Under the pieces are notes generated by a model. The model saw nothing but the letters and a program-made list of their open reading frames with translations. It had not been told where the DNA came from and did no database searches. 64,000 nt of DNA from Inia geoffrensis (taxonomy: Eukaryota; Chordata; Mammalia; Artiodactyla; Iniidae): contig CM070902.1 of the NCBI GenBank assembly GCA_036417435.1, forward strand, positions 136,389,886-136,453,885, given 5' to 3'. This document shows, in pieces, positions 46,840 to 58,990 of the stretch. Both the position numbers and the translations under genes were made by a program. How positions within the stretch are numbered: position 1 is the first letter of the stretch; every line of letters begins with the position of its first letter.

Positions 46840-48520
46840 CGTAAGAATTTGTTGAATATTTCGTCTCAGGTTCTGTGTGGGCTCAGAAATACAACAGTGA
46901 ATGAGGTGCAGTCTCCTCCCTAATGGAACATAGAACCTGGCCAGGAGGAGACAGGCCTAAATAAACTTACATAATTCAGTGTGATGTGCTGAAACGGGAG
47001 CATGTACTACAGGTTCTGGGAAATGGATGAAGGAGCAATTCATTCTAACTGGGGCAGGGAAAGTGGGAGCTGGGATAACACCGAAGTTGTACCGTGAGGA
47101 GTTTGTTAGGCACACACAGTAGAGGTAAGTTAATGCCAAACGGCCAGGCAGGCTAAGGAAACATGAATAAAGGCAAGATGTTTTAAAAGTGTTTGGTATG
47201 TTTTACAAAGAGCAATAATGCAGCTCAACCAGACTATAAGGAGTATGCTTCTCTAGGAGCAGAGTCTAGAGCCCCACCCCGGAGGTTTGAGGGGGCGGTG
47301 GAGGAGCTAGACCATGGAGCTCAGACTTTATTCTGCAGGCAGTAGGCAGCTGTAAGAGGCTTTCAAAAAGGGGAAAGAGAAGGTCTGGGCTGGAGGGAGA
47401 AGGGAGAGAAGCTGGAATCAGGAGGCCATTTAGCAGTCCAGGGAAGAGAGCTAGAATAAGGGGAAGGAGATGGAGGGGCAGGGGAAAAGCTGAAAGGTAT
47501 TTGTGGAGATAGACTGACAAGGTTTGGTGACCATGAGGTAGTGCTGGTGGCCAGAGTGCTCAGAGGAATACGGGGACCCGGGGGGACTCTGAAGTTTCTT
47601 GCTGGAGCAAGTAGACAAGAGTGAAACCCTTCACGGAGAGGAAGAAGGGAGAAGCAGGAATAGGTTTGTGGGAGGAAGAAAATGAGTTCAGCTTGGGGTC
47701 TGTTGTTTCCAGAGTCTACAGCTTTTCAAGTGGGGACGTTCATAGGCAGATAAATGGTGAAGCAAGATCTATGGAGAAGAGTCTGGCCAAGAGAAAGAGC
47801 TATGGGAGTGGAAGCATGCGGGTGGCAGGCGGAGTCTTTGGAGGAGGAGGAGCTGCCAGGGGCGGCACTCGGCATGGGGGAGGGGCGGCCAGGACAGAGC
47901 TCTGCAGAAAGGGAAGGGGCACTGAGGCGTCGCCAAGTTGCCTGAAGCGGGAGGAGAGGCTGAGAAAAGTCGCGGAGGAGGGCGGGCTCAGAAGTGCCCA
48001 GGGCAGACAAGCTAGCAAGGGGGTCAAGGGGCCCTTGGATGAGGCAATAAGGAAGGCCCTAGTGCTGGGAAGGGGGCCAGACTGCTGCGGGTGGACCCAG
48101 TAGTGTTAGGCAAGGGGGAGGGCCAGGCAAAAAACGGAGATGATTATTTCCAAAAATTCTGCAGTGAAGAAAAGGAAAAAGGATCAAATGGAAGGTTTCT
48201 TGTTGTTTCTTTCTGTTTGTTTTAAGGGGGAACACATGAGGATATCTGTACATAAAGGGAAGGGAAATCAGGGGAGAGGAAAAATGTATAGCTGATGGAA
48301 GTCAGTCCCAGAGAAAGTGGGACTCGATGGGACCAAAGCTCCAGGTAGGAGACTTAGAGCTGGTGATGAGTAAGGACTGCTATTCCCCTGAGTCAGGAGA
48401 GCAGGAAGAAGATAAGAAACGGAGATTTGGAAACATCTGGAAGTGGAAGCAAAAAGACAGCCTTGCCTTCACCCACTCCCTCTAGTTTGTGCCGTAGACT
48501 CTGAAGAAGAAAACTGCCAA
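46840..48520 (+). mobile_element. Ancient purine-rich interspersed repeat, family uncertain
   Basis: A long run of AGG/GAG-rich sequence whose block order (GCAGTAGGCAGCTGTAAGAG, GAGGCCATTTAGCAGTCCAG, TTTCTTGCTGGAGCAAGTAG, TTCATAGGCAGATAAATGGT) resembles a long dispersed mammalian repeat I recognise but cannot name with confidence. Open frames here (up to 160 codons, 47621-48103) reflect its low stop-codon content and are not supported as genes. Confidence 0.5.
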
Positions 48521-50224
48521 ACCCAACCCACTGGCAAAGTCTGCATAGATGCCTCAAGATTTGATGCAACAAGGGAACTCATGCCAGTTGATGGGTGTAT
48601 AATAAGCTGACACAGTGACAGCAGGCCATTTGCGTATGGCACAGATCTTAACGAAAAATGAGAGAGTTCTGAGTTCTATTCCTATTCAGAGCATTTGTTT
48701 ACAGTAAATTTTACAAGTATGTTCCCAGGAACTTGATCTTTTTTTCTCCCAATTTGTCAAGTAGCACTAAGCTCTTCCTTAGTGATGTCAATCTCTAGTA
48801 TTAAATTAGAGGTGTGGTGGGGTGCTGATGAGGGAATCCTAGTCATGATGGGCACTAAGGAAAATCAGAATCAACAGGATAATTCATTAAAATTCTTACA
48901 CGCATTTTTATTATGTCAAATCGCTTTAAAATGATCACCAAACTATTTACTACAAAACAGAAAATATTTATAATTAAGTTAAAAGTGGTTTGTCCCCTGG
49001 ACTAAAATGCAAAACTAATTTTATGGCCAACCTTGAACTTAATTTGAGTTCAAAGTATTAGGTCACTATACTATTAACTTTCAAACTCCTTCCTACTGAG
49101 AAGGATAAAATATTCAAATATTTTCTATTTTCTCAAAATCAGTGTGAGGATACTACGAATGTGTTAAAATTGTATTTGATAGGCTGCTTCTTTGAACCTG
49201 AACTTAATCTGTACACTTATGCATGAAGATTATTTAGAATAGGTAATAAGATGTTTAAACAACAAGGAAGAGGAAGACACTCTTTAAACAAATCACAAGA
49301 TTAGCCGAGCTTGGATTTGGGTCTCAGAGAGAGAGAGACGCTAAAAGTGAATATATTATTAAACAAATCACAGTTTATTAAGGTTTTAAAGTGTATGTTT
49401 TACAGAATAAAAGAACACCTTTATCAAATGCCTAGAGAATATATCTATCAGTCTTCTTGTCTGTCTCATATGTTAAATCTTTATTGTTTATATTTCTGTG
49501 TTAAAACTCACCTACTCTCTTCTACTTTCCAGTGACCACATTATTAATGCTGGTATTCAATCCACTTAAGTGGGTGTTTACTTATAATGTGTATTTTCTA
49601 AATCCTTTTACCTTGGATTCAATTTTTCATTTGTACTAAGAAACAATAAGTTTCCCAATGCCAAAACTCTTTATCCATCTACTAATGACTTTAAATCAGG
49701 AACACATTTTATCTGAAAGTCCAGTACCATTTGTCCAAGTGCTTTGCCCTGTTGAACAAAACAAACAGAAGTGTACTGAATGTTTAGAAGATTCTATTAT
49801 AGTTACTAATTTTCATGTCACACATTTTTAAAAAGTGACCTCTATTTAAATGATTTGGATAAATAAGATTTTATTTGATATGATGACAATAAATTTTAAA
49901 AACACATACTAAGGGAACACAGTTACAAATAAAATATATTACTTGGTAGATGAATTCTAGGTGAAGCACTAATGAAAAAAGTATGACAGTAGAACTACAG
50001 AGAAGCTGAACTGAGGATAATTTATGTAGTTCTGGCCTTTTGAAGTTTGGATTGAGTAAAATTATTTCTATGACTGCTTATGTATTTTAATTTGAGATAT
50101 TGATTAAGTACAAGATGTGGAAAGAAATATGAAAAAGATACAGAGGAGGATAAAGATCATTCAATTTTTAAAATTTTGTTTCAGGCCAGTTCTACTGAGA
50201 ATATTTTTCCTATATTTGATGCCT
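48521..50224. other. AT-rich unique sequence
   Basis: No gene or repeat that I can name. The open frame at 49311-49535 lacks any domain. Confidence 0.55.
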
Positions 50225-50390
50225 CAGGATCACTTTAGGAGCTATTTACAAAGCAGGTTCCTGAGCCCCACAACAAGAGCTTCCAAGTGAGTGGGTCTGG
50301 GGTGGAGTTAGGAATCTTCATTCTAACAAGCACCCCAGGTGATTCTGAGGCAAGGAGTCCTCACACCTTGGGAGTCACTGAAGCTTGTTT
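50225..50390 (+). mobile_element. MER5A (hAT-Charlie) DNA transposon
   Basis: CAGGATCACTTTAGGAGCTA, CCTGAGCCCCACAACAAGAG, GTGGGTCTGGGGTGGAGTTA and CACCCCAGGTGATTCTGAGG follow the MER5A order end to end. Confidence 0.8.
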
Positions 50391-51439
50391 TTCTTCCTTA
50401 CAATTCTTCCAAACCTTGCGTCATTGCTGAGAGGTCATGGGGCCAGGTGAGGTTGACAGTGGAGTCCAAATGGTAAGGCACTCCCACACACATATGTGAG
50501 AACCTAAGAGATACGCCCACTAAAAAGGTATTGTAACAATACATTTATTAAAAATTACACAGCTACCACCAGTTGTCAATAATAAGTAAGAAGATCTATC
50601 CATAGCAAAGTTTCAAAATAATAGGCAAAATTTAAGGCTAAGTGATACACTGGATGGAGTTAAAGTTACGGACTTTTGTTCCTTCCTGGGATGACCCAGG
50701 CATATTTGAACCCAATGCCATAGTATCTGGCATCAGCTGATTCTGTGCCATGGTTATAAGATAACAATTTTCTTTACCTCAAATAATGGCTCTTCTTAAC
50801 CTATAGAATACTAAATACTCTTCAGTTTCAAGATTAAGTCATATATTAACTATTTTCTTAAATGTCGAGATATGCTAAATTTTTTCTCTTGTTATATGGT
50901 CTTCAAATCCCCTAAAGTGACACTCACTAAAATGAAAACAATTAGGTTTCACTAAGAAGTTATCCAAAAAAACTTCACTCCTGTTTTATTTCTCATTCTG
51001 AACTGAGAGCATGTTTCATAGAATGTTGTTGATACAGGCTGGTGTCAACAATACATGGGAAAATATGCAAAAGAGAAAGCGCTTACTGTTGAGATGCTTA
51101 CCTGTGAGTCACTTCTCAGTGAGGCAGTGCCTCCACCACCAAGGCAATTTTTCAAAACAAAGTTTAATGCATATGTTCCTGGCAATTCATATATATGGAG
51201 TTAAAAAAGAAAAGATGAATTATAACAAATTTTACCAAATACAAGAACTGCTGAATGAATTATCCACCTCCCAAGGAAACCCTACAAGTCAGTCTTTGGA
51301 TAGCCGTGAAAAATTAAGGTTGGAGACTTAAATGTAAATATGAATATAAACAGATATTTTACTCAAGAATGCAATGAGGCTATTCACCCAGGATATTTTC
51401 ATTCAAAAAAGAAAAGCACTTGGTAAATGGGAAGAGAAA
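50391..51439. other. AT-rich unique sequence
   Basis: No gene or nameable repeat. The open frame 51011-51331 (106 codons) has no recognised domain and an AT-rich composition like its surroundings. Confidence 0.5.
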
Positions 51440-52084
51440 GGCATTTTTTTCTTTTAACTTTTAATTTTTACCTAATTACAAACTTCTGGAACAGTTGCAA
51501 AAATATGAATTCCCTATATTTTTCACCCAGATTTTCCAAATCTTGCTTTATCCTTTCTTTTTCTTTCTTTCTGTGCACACACATACATACACACACACAT
51601 TCATAAACAAATATGTACATTTTTTTCTGAATTGTTTGAGAATAAGCTGTAAGTATGATGCCCCTTTACCCCTAAATCCTTCAATGTGTTTCCTAAAAGT
51701 AAAGACATTCTCTTATATATCACAGTATAATTATCAAAATCAGAAAATTAACATTGCTACAATTATCTAAACTGCAGATTTATTCAGAATTTGCCAATCG
51801 CCCCAGTAAAGTCTGTTACAGTGAAATAAGTTCCAAATCATACATTGCAGTCAACTCATGTTTGGTTGTCTTCTTTAATCTAGAACAGCTCCTCAGTCTC
51901 TTTCCTTCTCGACACTGACATTTTTAAGGAATACAGGCCTGCTATATCCACCAAATTGTACTTGATGTTTCCTCATGATTAGATTCAGGTTCTGTATTTA
52001 TGGCAGGAATGCACAAGAGCGATGATGTTTTCCTTCTCATATCAGTATGCATGTGATGTTGATCTGTCCCATTATTAGTGAGAA

Positions 52085-52600
52085 TGAAAAAAGAAGTGCC
52101 TGACATCTGGGATCGGAGGATGCCACCAGCTAGGCCTTGGTGTTGCTAGGAGCTGGGCTGGCACTCATAGCTGGGCCTTGGTGTTCTATGGCACATAAAC
52201 TATTTCCCAGAATGTCAATATTAGTCAAGGCCACTCTGTGACATTGTGACAAGACCCTTCCATTATCGTGCCTGAACACAGACAAAATAATGAATATTGT
52301 CATCATTATACAAATGGCCAAACATCCCTCTATCCTAGCTGATATGTGCACCTGTGATTTCTTTACCAGTTATAGCTCTAGTTTCAGTCTAGTCTTCCTT
52401 CCTCCTGTATAAGATTTAATGAGATACCCAAGATAGAATTACCCCCACTTCCTGACAGCTTCCAATCCCCAGGCACTTCCTTAACCCTTCTCCCAAGGGT
52501 TGACTTAACAAGCCCACATCCTGAGTCCTTATTCACACCCTCTTACTGAGAGGCCCCAGGGTTTCCCACGTGTGCATTTGCCCTCACTGCTTGTTCAATT
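52085..52600. mobile_element. Unclassified insertion within the old L1
   Basis: A block beginning near AGAAGTGCCTGACATCTGGG and containing GCTAGGCCTTGGTGTTGCTA, then a near repeat GCTGGGCCTTGGTGTTCTAT about 40 bp later. It interrupts the L1 order on both sides. It looks like an old dispersed element, possibly an LTR, but I cannot name it. Confidence 0.4.
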
Positions 52601-52879
52601 ACAGGAGTGTTCCTGGCAGTCTTAGACTGCAAGGCACTGACACTAGTGATGATAACTTTGATCAAATGGTTAAGGGATGTCTGCCTGGTTTATCCATTGT
52701 AAGTTACTATTTTCCTTTTATAATTAACATGTATCTTATAGGGGGATAGTTTGAGACTATGTATATATCCTGGTAATAATATCCAACTTTCTTTCATAGT
52801 TTTTGTATCCACTGATGATTCTTGCCTGAATCAATTATCGCTAAGGTATTTGTCTGTGATATTGTGATTTATAATGTTA

Positions 52880-53442
52880 TCCAACTCAGGTTTGGCTGCT
52901 TGCCACTTGAGAGATGAGTGTCGGTTGGGAAGGAAAAGTTACTTTATTCAGGAAGCCAGCAAGCTGGGGAGAAGGTGGACTCATGTCCAACAGCTCCAAA
53001 GATTCTACTTGAACATGAAAGTTTTTAAAGGGAGAATCATTTGGGGAAGGGGTCAGAGTTGTTATCTTCCACTGTGTGCAGACCTTCTTTGATTGGTTGG
53101 TGGTAACAGGGCAGTGCTCCAGGAATCTTGTGCCCAGCCTGAAGTTACCATCCTCCATCTGGATGGGGGCCTTAGTTCCTACAGAAGAACTCAAAGATTT
53201 TGTTAGGTATATTCCTTGAGGAGGAACCAGGACCCTGCCCCAAGGCTGCACTATTGTTTCTTGACTCTCCTCCTTTGTTTCTGCAATTCCTCCCTTTCCT
53301 GATAAGCAACGTTTGGATCTGCCCTTTGGAACTCAGGGAAAGTCAAGGAGTTTGAATGAAGCCTATTTCCTACAAACAAGAAACAGAAGACACAGAAAGG
53401 ATTTGTACCTGGGAGAGCCCCACAGGATCCTGCTCTGTTTCA
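52880..53442 (-). mobile_element. ERV LTR, family A, copy 1
   Basis: The minus-strand LTR begins TGAAACAGAGCAGGATCCTG at 53442. Diagnostic shared blocks are GGCAGGGTCCTGGTTCCTCC, AAGGAATATACCTAACAAAA and CCAACCAATCAAAGAAGGTC. The same family is found at 56836 (plus) and 58530 (minus). Only remnants of promoter and polyadenylation signals are seen, and no viral genes adjoin it. Confidence 0.75.
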
Positions 53443-53518
53443 GTAAGAAATATTTATTTGGTCTTCCTCCCCATTTCAGGCACAAAGCTTCTAAAATACT
53501 TGGAATTTCTTAAGAAGT

Positions 53519-54190
53519 GCTGAGAGGGATAAAGGTGTCTTTTGTTATGTTAATAAGGTGACTTTTGGAATGTTCCTAGATCACCTAAGGATAGGGGTTG
53601 GTCACTAGAGGAAATAACCACATGATTAGAGAGTTGAAACTTTCAGTGTCATCTCCCTGACCTTCAGGGATTGGAGAGGGGTTGGTTGGACATGGAATCA
53701 ACTGTCAAATGGCCAATGATTTAATCAACATGCCTATGTAATGAAGCCTCCTTAAAAACTCAAAAGGACAGGGTTCCAGAGAGCTTCCAGGTTGGTGAAC
53801 ACATGGAGATGTGGGGAGAATGGACACCTGGAAAGGGCAGGGAAGCTCTGTGCCCCTTCCCCTATGTATCTCTCCCATCTGGCTGTTCCCAAGTTGTATC
53901 CTTTTATAATAAATCAGTAATCTAGTGAGTAAATGGGTTTCCTGAGTTCTGTGAGCTGCTCTAACAAATTAATTGAACTCAGTGAGGGGGTTGTGGGAAC
54001 CTTTGATTTATAGCCAGTTGGTCAGAAGCACAGGTGAAAATCTGGACTTGTGACCGGAGTCTGAAGGGGTGGGGGGGATAGTGTCAGAACTAAGTCAAAC
54101 CGTAGGACACTCAGTTGTCCAGAGAATTGGTGGTGGTGTGGGAACACCCTCCCAAGTTGAAATTGGGTCCAGGAACCCAAAATATTGTCA
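53519..54190 (+). mobile_element. ERVL/MaLR-type LTR, second family
   Basis: A plus-strand LTR: ATGAAGCCTCCTTAAAAACT, GGTTGGTGAACACATGGAGA, a poly(A) signal in TATAATAAATCAGTAATCTA (near 53905) and a G-rich U5-like part. The family order is familiar from other mammals but I cannot name it. It has no internal viral sequence. Confidence 0.65.
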
Positions 54191-54830
54191 AATAGTAATA
54201 TTACTATTTTCATCATTCTTTCTACAGTAAGGAGTTAGATTTCTATCATAAGGAAAAGCTTTCCATTCTCCCCTACATATTAATGTTGTTTTCAACTTCA
54301 TTGTATTTTTATTTTATTCAATGGATTACAATCCATAAACATTTAATTTATTTTGATGGCCAAATTATTGCAAGTTTGTCTTGTGAGAGCTCCTTCATAA
54401 TGGCTCGGGGTCTTCTTTTGCTTTGTCTCTGTCATTCTTTGAGCATTTCTCTACTTTCTGCCACCACAAGATGTTCCAAGCTCATCTTTTTCTTCCCCAT
54501 TCCAGTCCTACAATCACCATTTCTCACAGCCCTTGTTCTACTTCTGGGTAGAATAATATTTAGAAATAAAAATTTGGACACTTGGTATGTTCATTGCTAC
54601 TGGAGTGTCACTGCTTCTAGACCCTCTTGGCCCACAGAAAAAGGAAATAGCTGTATATACATACACATACATGTATACACAATACATGTATATACACACA
54701 CGTACATAGATACATGCACACATATGTTGTACTCTACTTCGATTTCCTTTCTCTTTATATATTAAAAACCATGAGTTTATCCTGATACCTCCAATCTAAT
54801 CCTGCAGAGGTCCTTCTAGAGTCAGACTGC

Positions 54831-56369
54831 ATTTTAAGTACACTGAAGCATCATGAATAAGAATACAGAGCATGCCCTCAACAGTGGCAGCTGTAATCAA
54901 GGAGGCATTTACAGGATAAGGGTGCTATGGTCCTTATGGACGTGAATGTCCAGTGCTGTGTTTAGCAATCCCTCTGCCTAAAGCCCTGATGAGAGTCAAG
55001 TGATAGTTTCTTCCAGCTACTGCCCTACAGTTATTCATTAGTCTTCCCAAGTCTCAGCAATGGTTAATGGTGGCCTTCATATCAGCAACGGGCTTCCATC
55101 AATCCTAAATTGATTTTTTCCCACTGTTTCATTGACAATTAGTTTGAAGAAGGTTTAGCCCATGGTAAAACTTGCATTTTAACATATACAAAATTCCTTC
55201 CAGTTTCTTTACTGCAGTTTCAGCACCAGCACTAGCATACTGCTATCAGCCTTAGAATTGAAAACTGTTTACCAGGACACAAAGTTGGTGGTAGAAAAAA
55301 AGAAGTCTACACATATAGCGTATCTTGTGTTAATCGTGAGGCTGGCATCAGGATGAATTATTTTTCCTCTGAAATTTTTGCCTTCAAGCTTTTGATCATG
55401 GACTAAACCAGGTACCATGAAGTATATGCTGAAGTCAGAATATCTCAAGAGACAGTTCATGACAGTGTTCCAGGGAAGATTCATTAATGACCAGAAGACA
55501 AAGTTACATTGTATCTTCTGTCCAGTGTTCATTGCACTTACAGCATGGGGAAAATATATATGTACACACATCAGGTGGAATGTGGGCTTAATGAGGAGAT
55601 TGAAAATTATATGAGAACTGTTATGAATCATACTTCTACAATTACTAAAATTATACTCTCAAAAAAGTCTGCTAATGAATTTCAGGTGATACAGAATTCT
55701 CCCCAGACATTTTTCATTCATTTCTTGATTTACTGGACAAATATTTCTATGTAAGATGTATACTAGTCTTCCATAACCATCAAGGGCAGCGTGTGACAAG
55801 AGAATAATATAAGGTCCTTTACGAGCTCAAAGACGGATGAAATGTTGGCCAAAATTGATTCATATTATACAAAGCTGAATCACTTTAAGCACATCAGTGC
55901 TAGGTCAGGGCAAAGCCCCAAATCCACATGTGCCACACAAGCCATCATACTTTAGAAGCATCAATGTCCAACTAATGCAAGAGAGGGACAGCTAATTACA
56001 GAGAGGGAAACTGTAAATGAGATCAACAATTTATCTACAAAAACAGATAATCATACTTCAGATAACTAAGAATCAAGATACTAACCTTAATATTTAAAAA
56101 CTGTAAAAATATTTTACCAGAGACTTGAAAAACATAAGTTCCAGAATCTTGTTCAAACTAACACCAAACTAAGCTCATGATACCCACATTATTAAGTTTT
56201 GGATCACTTTAAACATATCAGTGCTAGATCAAGGCAAAGCCTCAAACCCACATGTATCGCACATCCCGTTACCTTGGAAGCATCAATGTCCAACTCTGCA
56301 AAAAGAAATACTGCAAAGGAGAATGTCTGTCACCTGGCTGCAGAGAGGAAGACTATGGGGGCACTCCAC
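54831..56369. other. Non-coding stretch with a ~100-bp direct repeat
   Basis: Copies at about 55879-55972 and 56203-56294 are about 80-85% alike by eye (ATCAGTGCTAG, GGCAAAGCC, AAGCATCAATGTCCAACT). The open frame 55631-55269 (minus, 120 codons) has no recognised domain; a decayed retropseudogene cannot be excluded. Confidence 0.55.
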
Positions 56370-56560
56370 TGGTGAGGTAAGGGGTTGGAGCACAGGGGTC
56401 GGGAGCACAGACTGGGGAACTAGACTGCCTGGGTTTGAATCCTGGCTCAACTGCTGTGATCTTTGGTAAATTGTTTCATCACTGTACTTCCCGCCCAGTA
56501 CCATAAGAAGGTTGTGAGGAGGACTAAGTGAATTAATAAGCACTGAAAAAACCCTGAGTA
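56370..56560 (+). mobile_element. MIR fragment
   Basis: AGACTGCCTGGGTTTGAATC, CTGTGATCTTTGGTAAATTG and GGTTGTGAGGAGGACTAAGT are typical MIR blocks in order. Confidence 0.8.
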
Positions 56561-56835
56561 GATCAGATAGACTTTCACTAAATAATTTATACCTGTCAAT
56601 ATGTGTTTACAAGGTCCTTCTACATGCAGGACATTGTGCTGGCGTTTACATGCTACTTCCTGCAAGGATCTTTAATACGGTCAATAAAAAATTACCTGTT
56701 AAGCTTTAAGAAAAACTGTCAATCAGAGACCATTTTATTTGCCAACCAGCTTAAGTCCTGTGTATTCACTTCCACTTATCTAATCAGTAGTAAGTTGGGA
56801 ACACATACTGATGCTGTATGAAGTGCTGCTATTAT

Positions 56836-57399
56836 TGAAATGGAGGAGGACCCTCTGGGGCCTCTGGGTACCAATCCTTTCCACAGTTCCCATTTCCTAT
56901 TTGTAGGAAATAGGTTTCATTCAGCCTCCTTGACCTTCCCTGAGTTCTAAAGGGCAGGTTCAAACAGTTGCTAATCAGGGAAGGGAGGGGATGCAAAGAC
57001 AAAGGAGGAGCAGCTGAGAAACAGTGCAGCCCTGGGGCAGGGTCCTGGTTCCTCCACAAGGAATATACATAACAATATATTCCAGTTCTTCAGCAGAGGC
57101 TAAGGCCCCCACCCAGGTAGAGGATGGTGACTTCAGGCTGAGCACAAGATTCCGGGAGCACTGCCCTGTGTTCACACCAACCAATCAGAAGAAAGTCACA
57201 CACCCTGCAGCCCTCACTCCGAAGTTTGCCTATTAAACACTTCTCCCCAAAAACCACCTTGGAGTTCAGTGTTTTGGAGCACAAGCAACCCATTCTCCTT
57301 ACTCGGTCCTGCAGTAAACCTTTCTCTGCTCCAAACTCCAATGTTTCCATTTGTTTGGCCTCACCGTGCATCAGGCACACAAACTTGGGTTTGCTAACA
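56836..57399 (+). mobile_element. ERV LTR, family A, copy 2
   Basis: The plus-strand LTR begins TGAAATGGAGGAGGACCCTC. It has CCAACCAATCAG upstream, CCTATTAAACACTTCTC, and CTGCAGTAAACCTTTCTCTG near the 3' end. It ends around TTTGCTAACA, inside a palindromic cluster. It shares its blocks with the copies at 53442 and 58530. Confidence 0.75.
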
Positions 57400-57420
57400 C
57401 CCAAGTTTGTGGGTGTTAGC
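57378..57420. repeat. Two interlocking perfect inverted repeats
   Basis: CACAAACTTGGG (57378-57389) pairs with CCCAAGTTTGTG (57400-57411), and GCTAACACCC (57393-57402) pairs with GGGTGTTAGC (57411-57420). Each uses bases of the other, so the two hairpins are mutually exclusive or form a pseudoknot-like fold. Confidence 0.9.
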
Positions 57421-57929
57421 GGCAGGGTCTTAAGTGGTTGTAGAGTAGATAGGACTTACACAGCAAATGATTACAAGAAGGTGGCATGTATCAAGTGATA
57501 GAAAATACATTTGTATGGGTAAAAATACATAAATGAACAGTTATTATCAGGGTCATTCTTTTTCAGTTCAGCATGATTGACTCAATTATTTTCTCTTGGA
57601 TTGTTGTTTCAATTTCATATTGCTACTCAAGGCTTAATGTTTAAATGGGCCACTGCAGTTCCAAAAGTTCTATTTCTCTGTGAGTTTGTTTTGTTTTAAA
57701 TTCCTAAAGAGTTTCAAAGTAACTTGAATGCTGGGTCCATATGTTAATTTTTTGTGTGTCCCTATTTCATTTTGTACAGTACATTATATGTGGGTGCTAA
57801 ATATATATGTATATATATTTTAAATTTAATAAATACATATGGAAACCCAAAAAAGTCTAGTCACACACTAAAGTGTGAATTAGACAAGTCTCTTTTCAAT
57901 TTAAACAATGATGCTGAAAACTTGGTCTC

Positions 57930-58530
57930 TGTGTACCAGTGCCAAATTGTATTTTGGAGACAGAGTTTTGGGTGAAGTAGAAAAGAACAGCTTTACTGTT
58001 TTGTCAGGCAAAGGGGGACACAGTGGGCTAATGCCCTCAAAACTGTGTGTCCCCACCTGGGGGGGTTTGGTGAGGAGTTTTATAGCAGTGGTTCAAGGGC
58101 AGGGTAGCTGATAAGAATCAGGGTGTGTGCAGGGCCTGCATTCCTTTAATCTGACCTCAGGTGGTCTCCCGATGAGTTTCTGTGAGACTCAAGGTTATCA
58201 AACTGTGACCTTCTCTCTGGAATGAAGAATGCTTCATCAAGTAGTTAACATCTTCCACTAGTTGGGGGTTTTATTCTGCAGAAGAGCTCAAAGATATTGT
58301 TATGTGTATCCCTTGAGGCGGAACCAGGATCCTGTCCCAAGGCTGCCCTATTGTTTCTTGACTGATCCTCCTTTGTTTCTACATCCCCACCCTTCCTGAT
58401 TAGTAACTGTTTGAACCTGCCCTTTGAAGCTCAGGTAAGTTCATCAAAGAGTCTATTCCCTACAAGCAAGAATGGGGGCACACGGAAAGGCTTCCATGCC
58501 CAGGAGCCCCACAGGGTCCTGCTGGCTTCA
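57930..58530 (-). mobile_element. ERV LTR, family A, copy 3
   Basis: The minus-strand LTR begins TGAAGCCAGCAGGACCCTGT at 58530 and shares the GGCAGGTTCAAACAGTTACT and GGATCCTGGTTCCGCCTC blocks with copies 1 and 2. It faces copy 2 across about 510 bp. Confidence 0.72.
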
Positions 58531-58834
58531 ATACTATATAGATTATTAAATTCAGTTTGTATTTCTACAACTGGAGGATGATATAGACAACTGGTAGAAA
58601 AAATGAAGAGAGCAACAGAGTGAAGAAAGATTTATAGAATAGATTTTATAAAAAGCAAGGAAATTCATGTTGTTTAGCCATGAGAAAATAATCTAATGAG
58701 TCAGTGTCACTCAGCAGGGTTTGCCTGCTGATCATTTCCACAGAAAGAAGGATACAGGTGATTTGCTGTAAAGTGCATCCAGAATTATTTAAGTTAGAGA
58801 TCAGAAAAATGGAAAGCATTGCAAAGTAGTGCTA

Positions 58835-58990
58835 CTCAAGCAGTGGTCTGTGGGCAGGCAGCCCCTGCATAGCCTGGAAGCTATTAGAATTGCATGTTCC
58901 AATCCTTGCCCCAGACCTACAGAATCAGGATGGGGGTGGGGCATGGGCAGGGCCAACAGTTTGTTTTAACAAGCCCCTAGACGATTCTGT
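58835..58990 (+). mobile_element. MER5A (hAT-Charlie) DNA transposon
   Basis: GCTACTCAAGCAGTGGTCTG, TAGAATTGCATGTTCCAATC, CCCCAGACCTACAGAATCAG and TTAACAAGCCCCTAGACGAT follow the MER5A order. Confidence 0.75.

Larger units (their letters stand above)
51440..54830 (+). mobile_element. Old L1M-type 3' region split by nested insertions
   Basis: Segments at about 51440-52080, 52600-52870 and 54215-54830 read in order as one old L1 non-coding 3' region (AACAGTTGCAAAAATATGAA; ATTTATTCAGAATTTGCCAA; TTCATTGCTACTGGAGTGTC). Between them sit an unclassified element (52085-52600) and two LTRs. A CA/TA-rich microsatellite lies at 54653-54725. Confidence 0.55.

Noticed and set aside
47621..48103. 160-codon plus-strand ORF
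   Set aside because: It lies within an ancient purine-rich repeat; low-complexity Glu/Gly/Arg composition explains its length.
54283..54765. 160-codon plus-strand ORF
   Set aside because: It runs through an old L1 3' region and ends in a CA/TA microsatellite; there is no domain.
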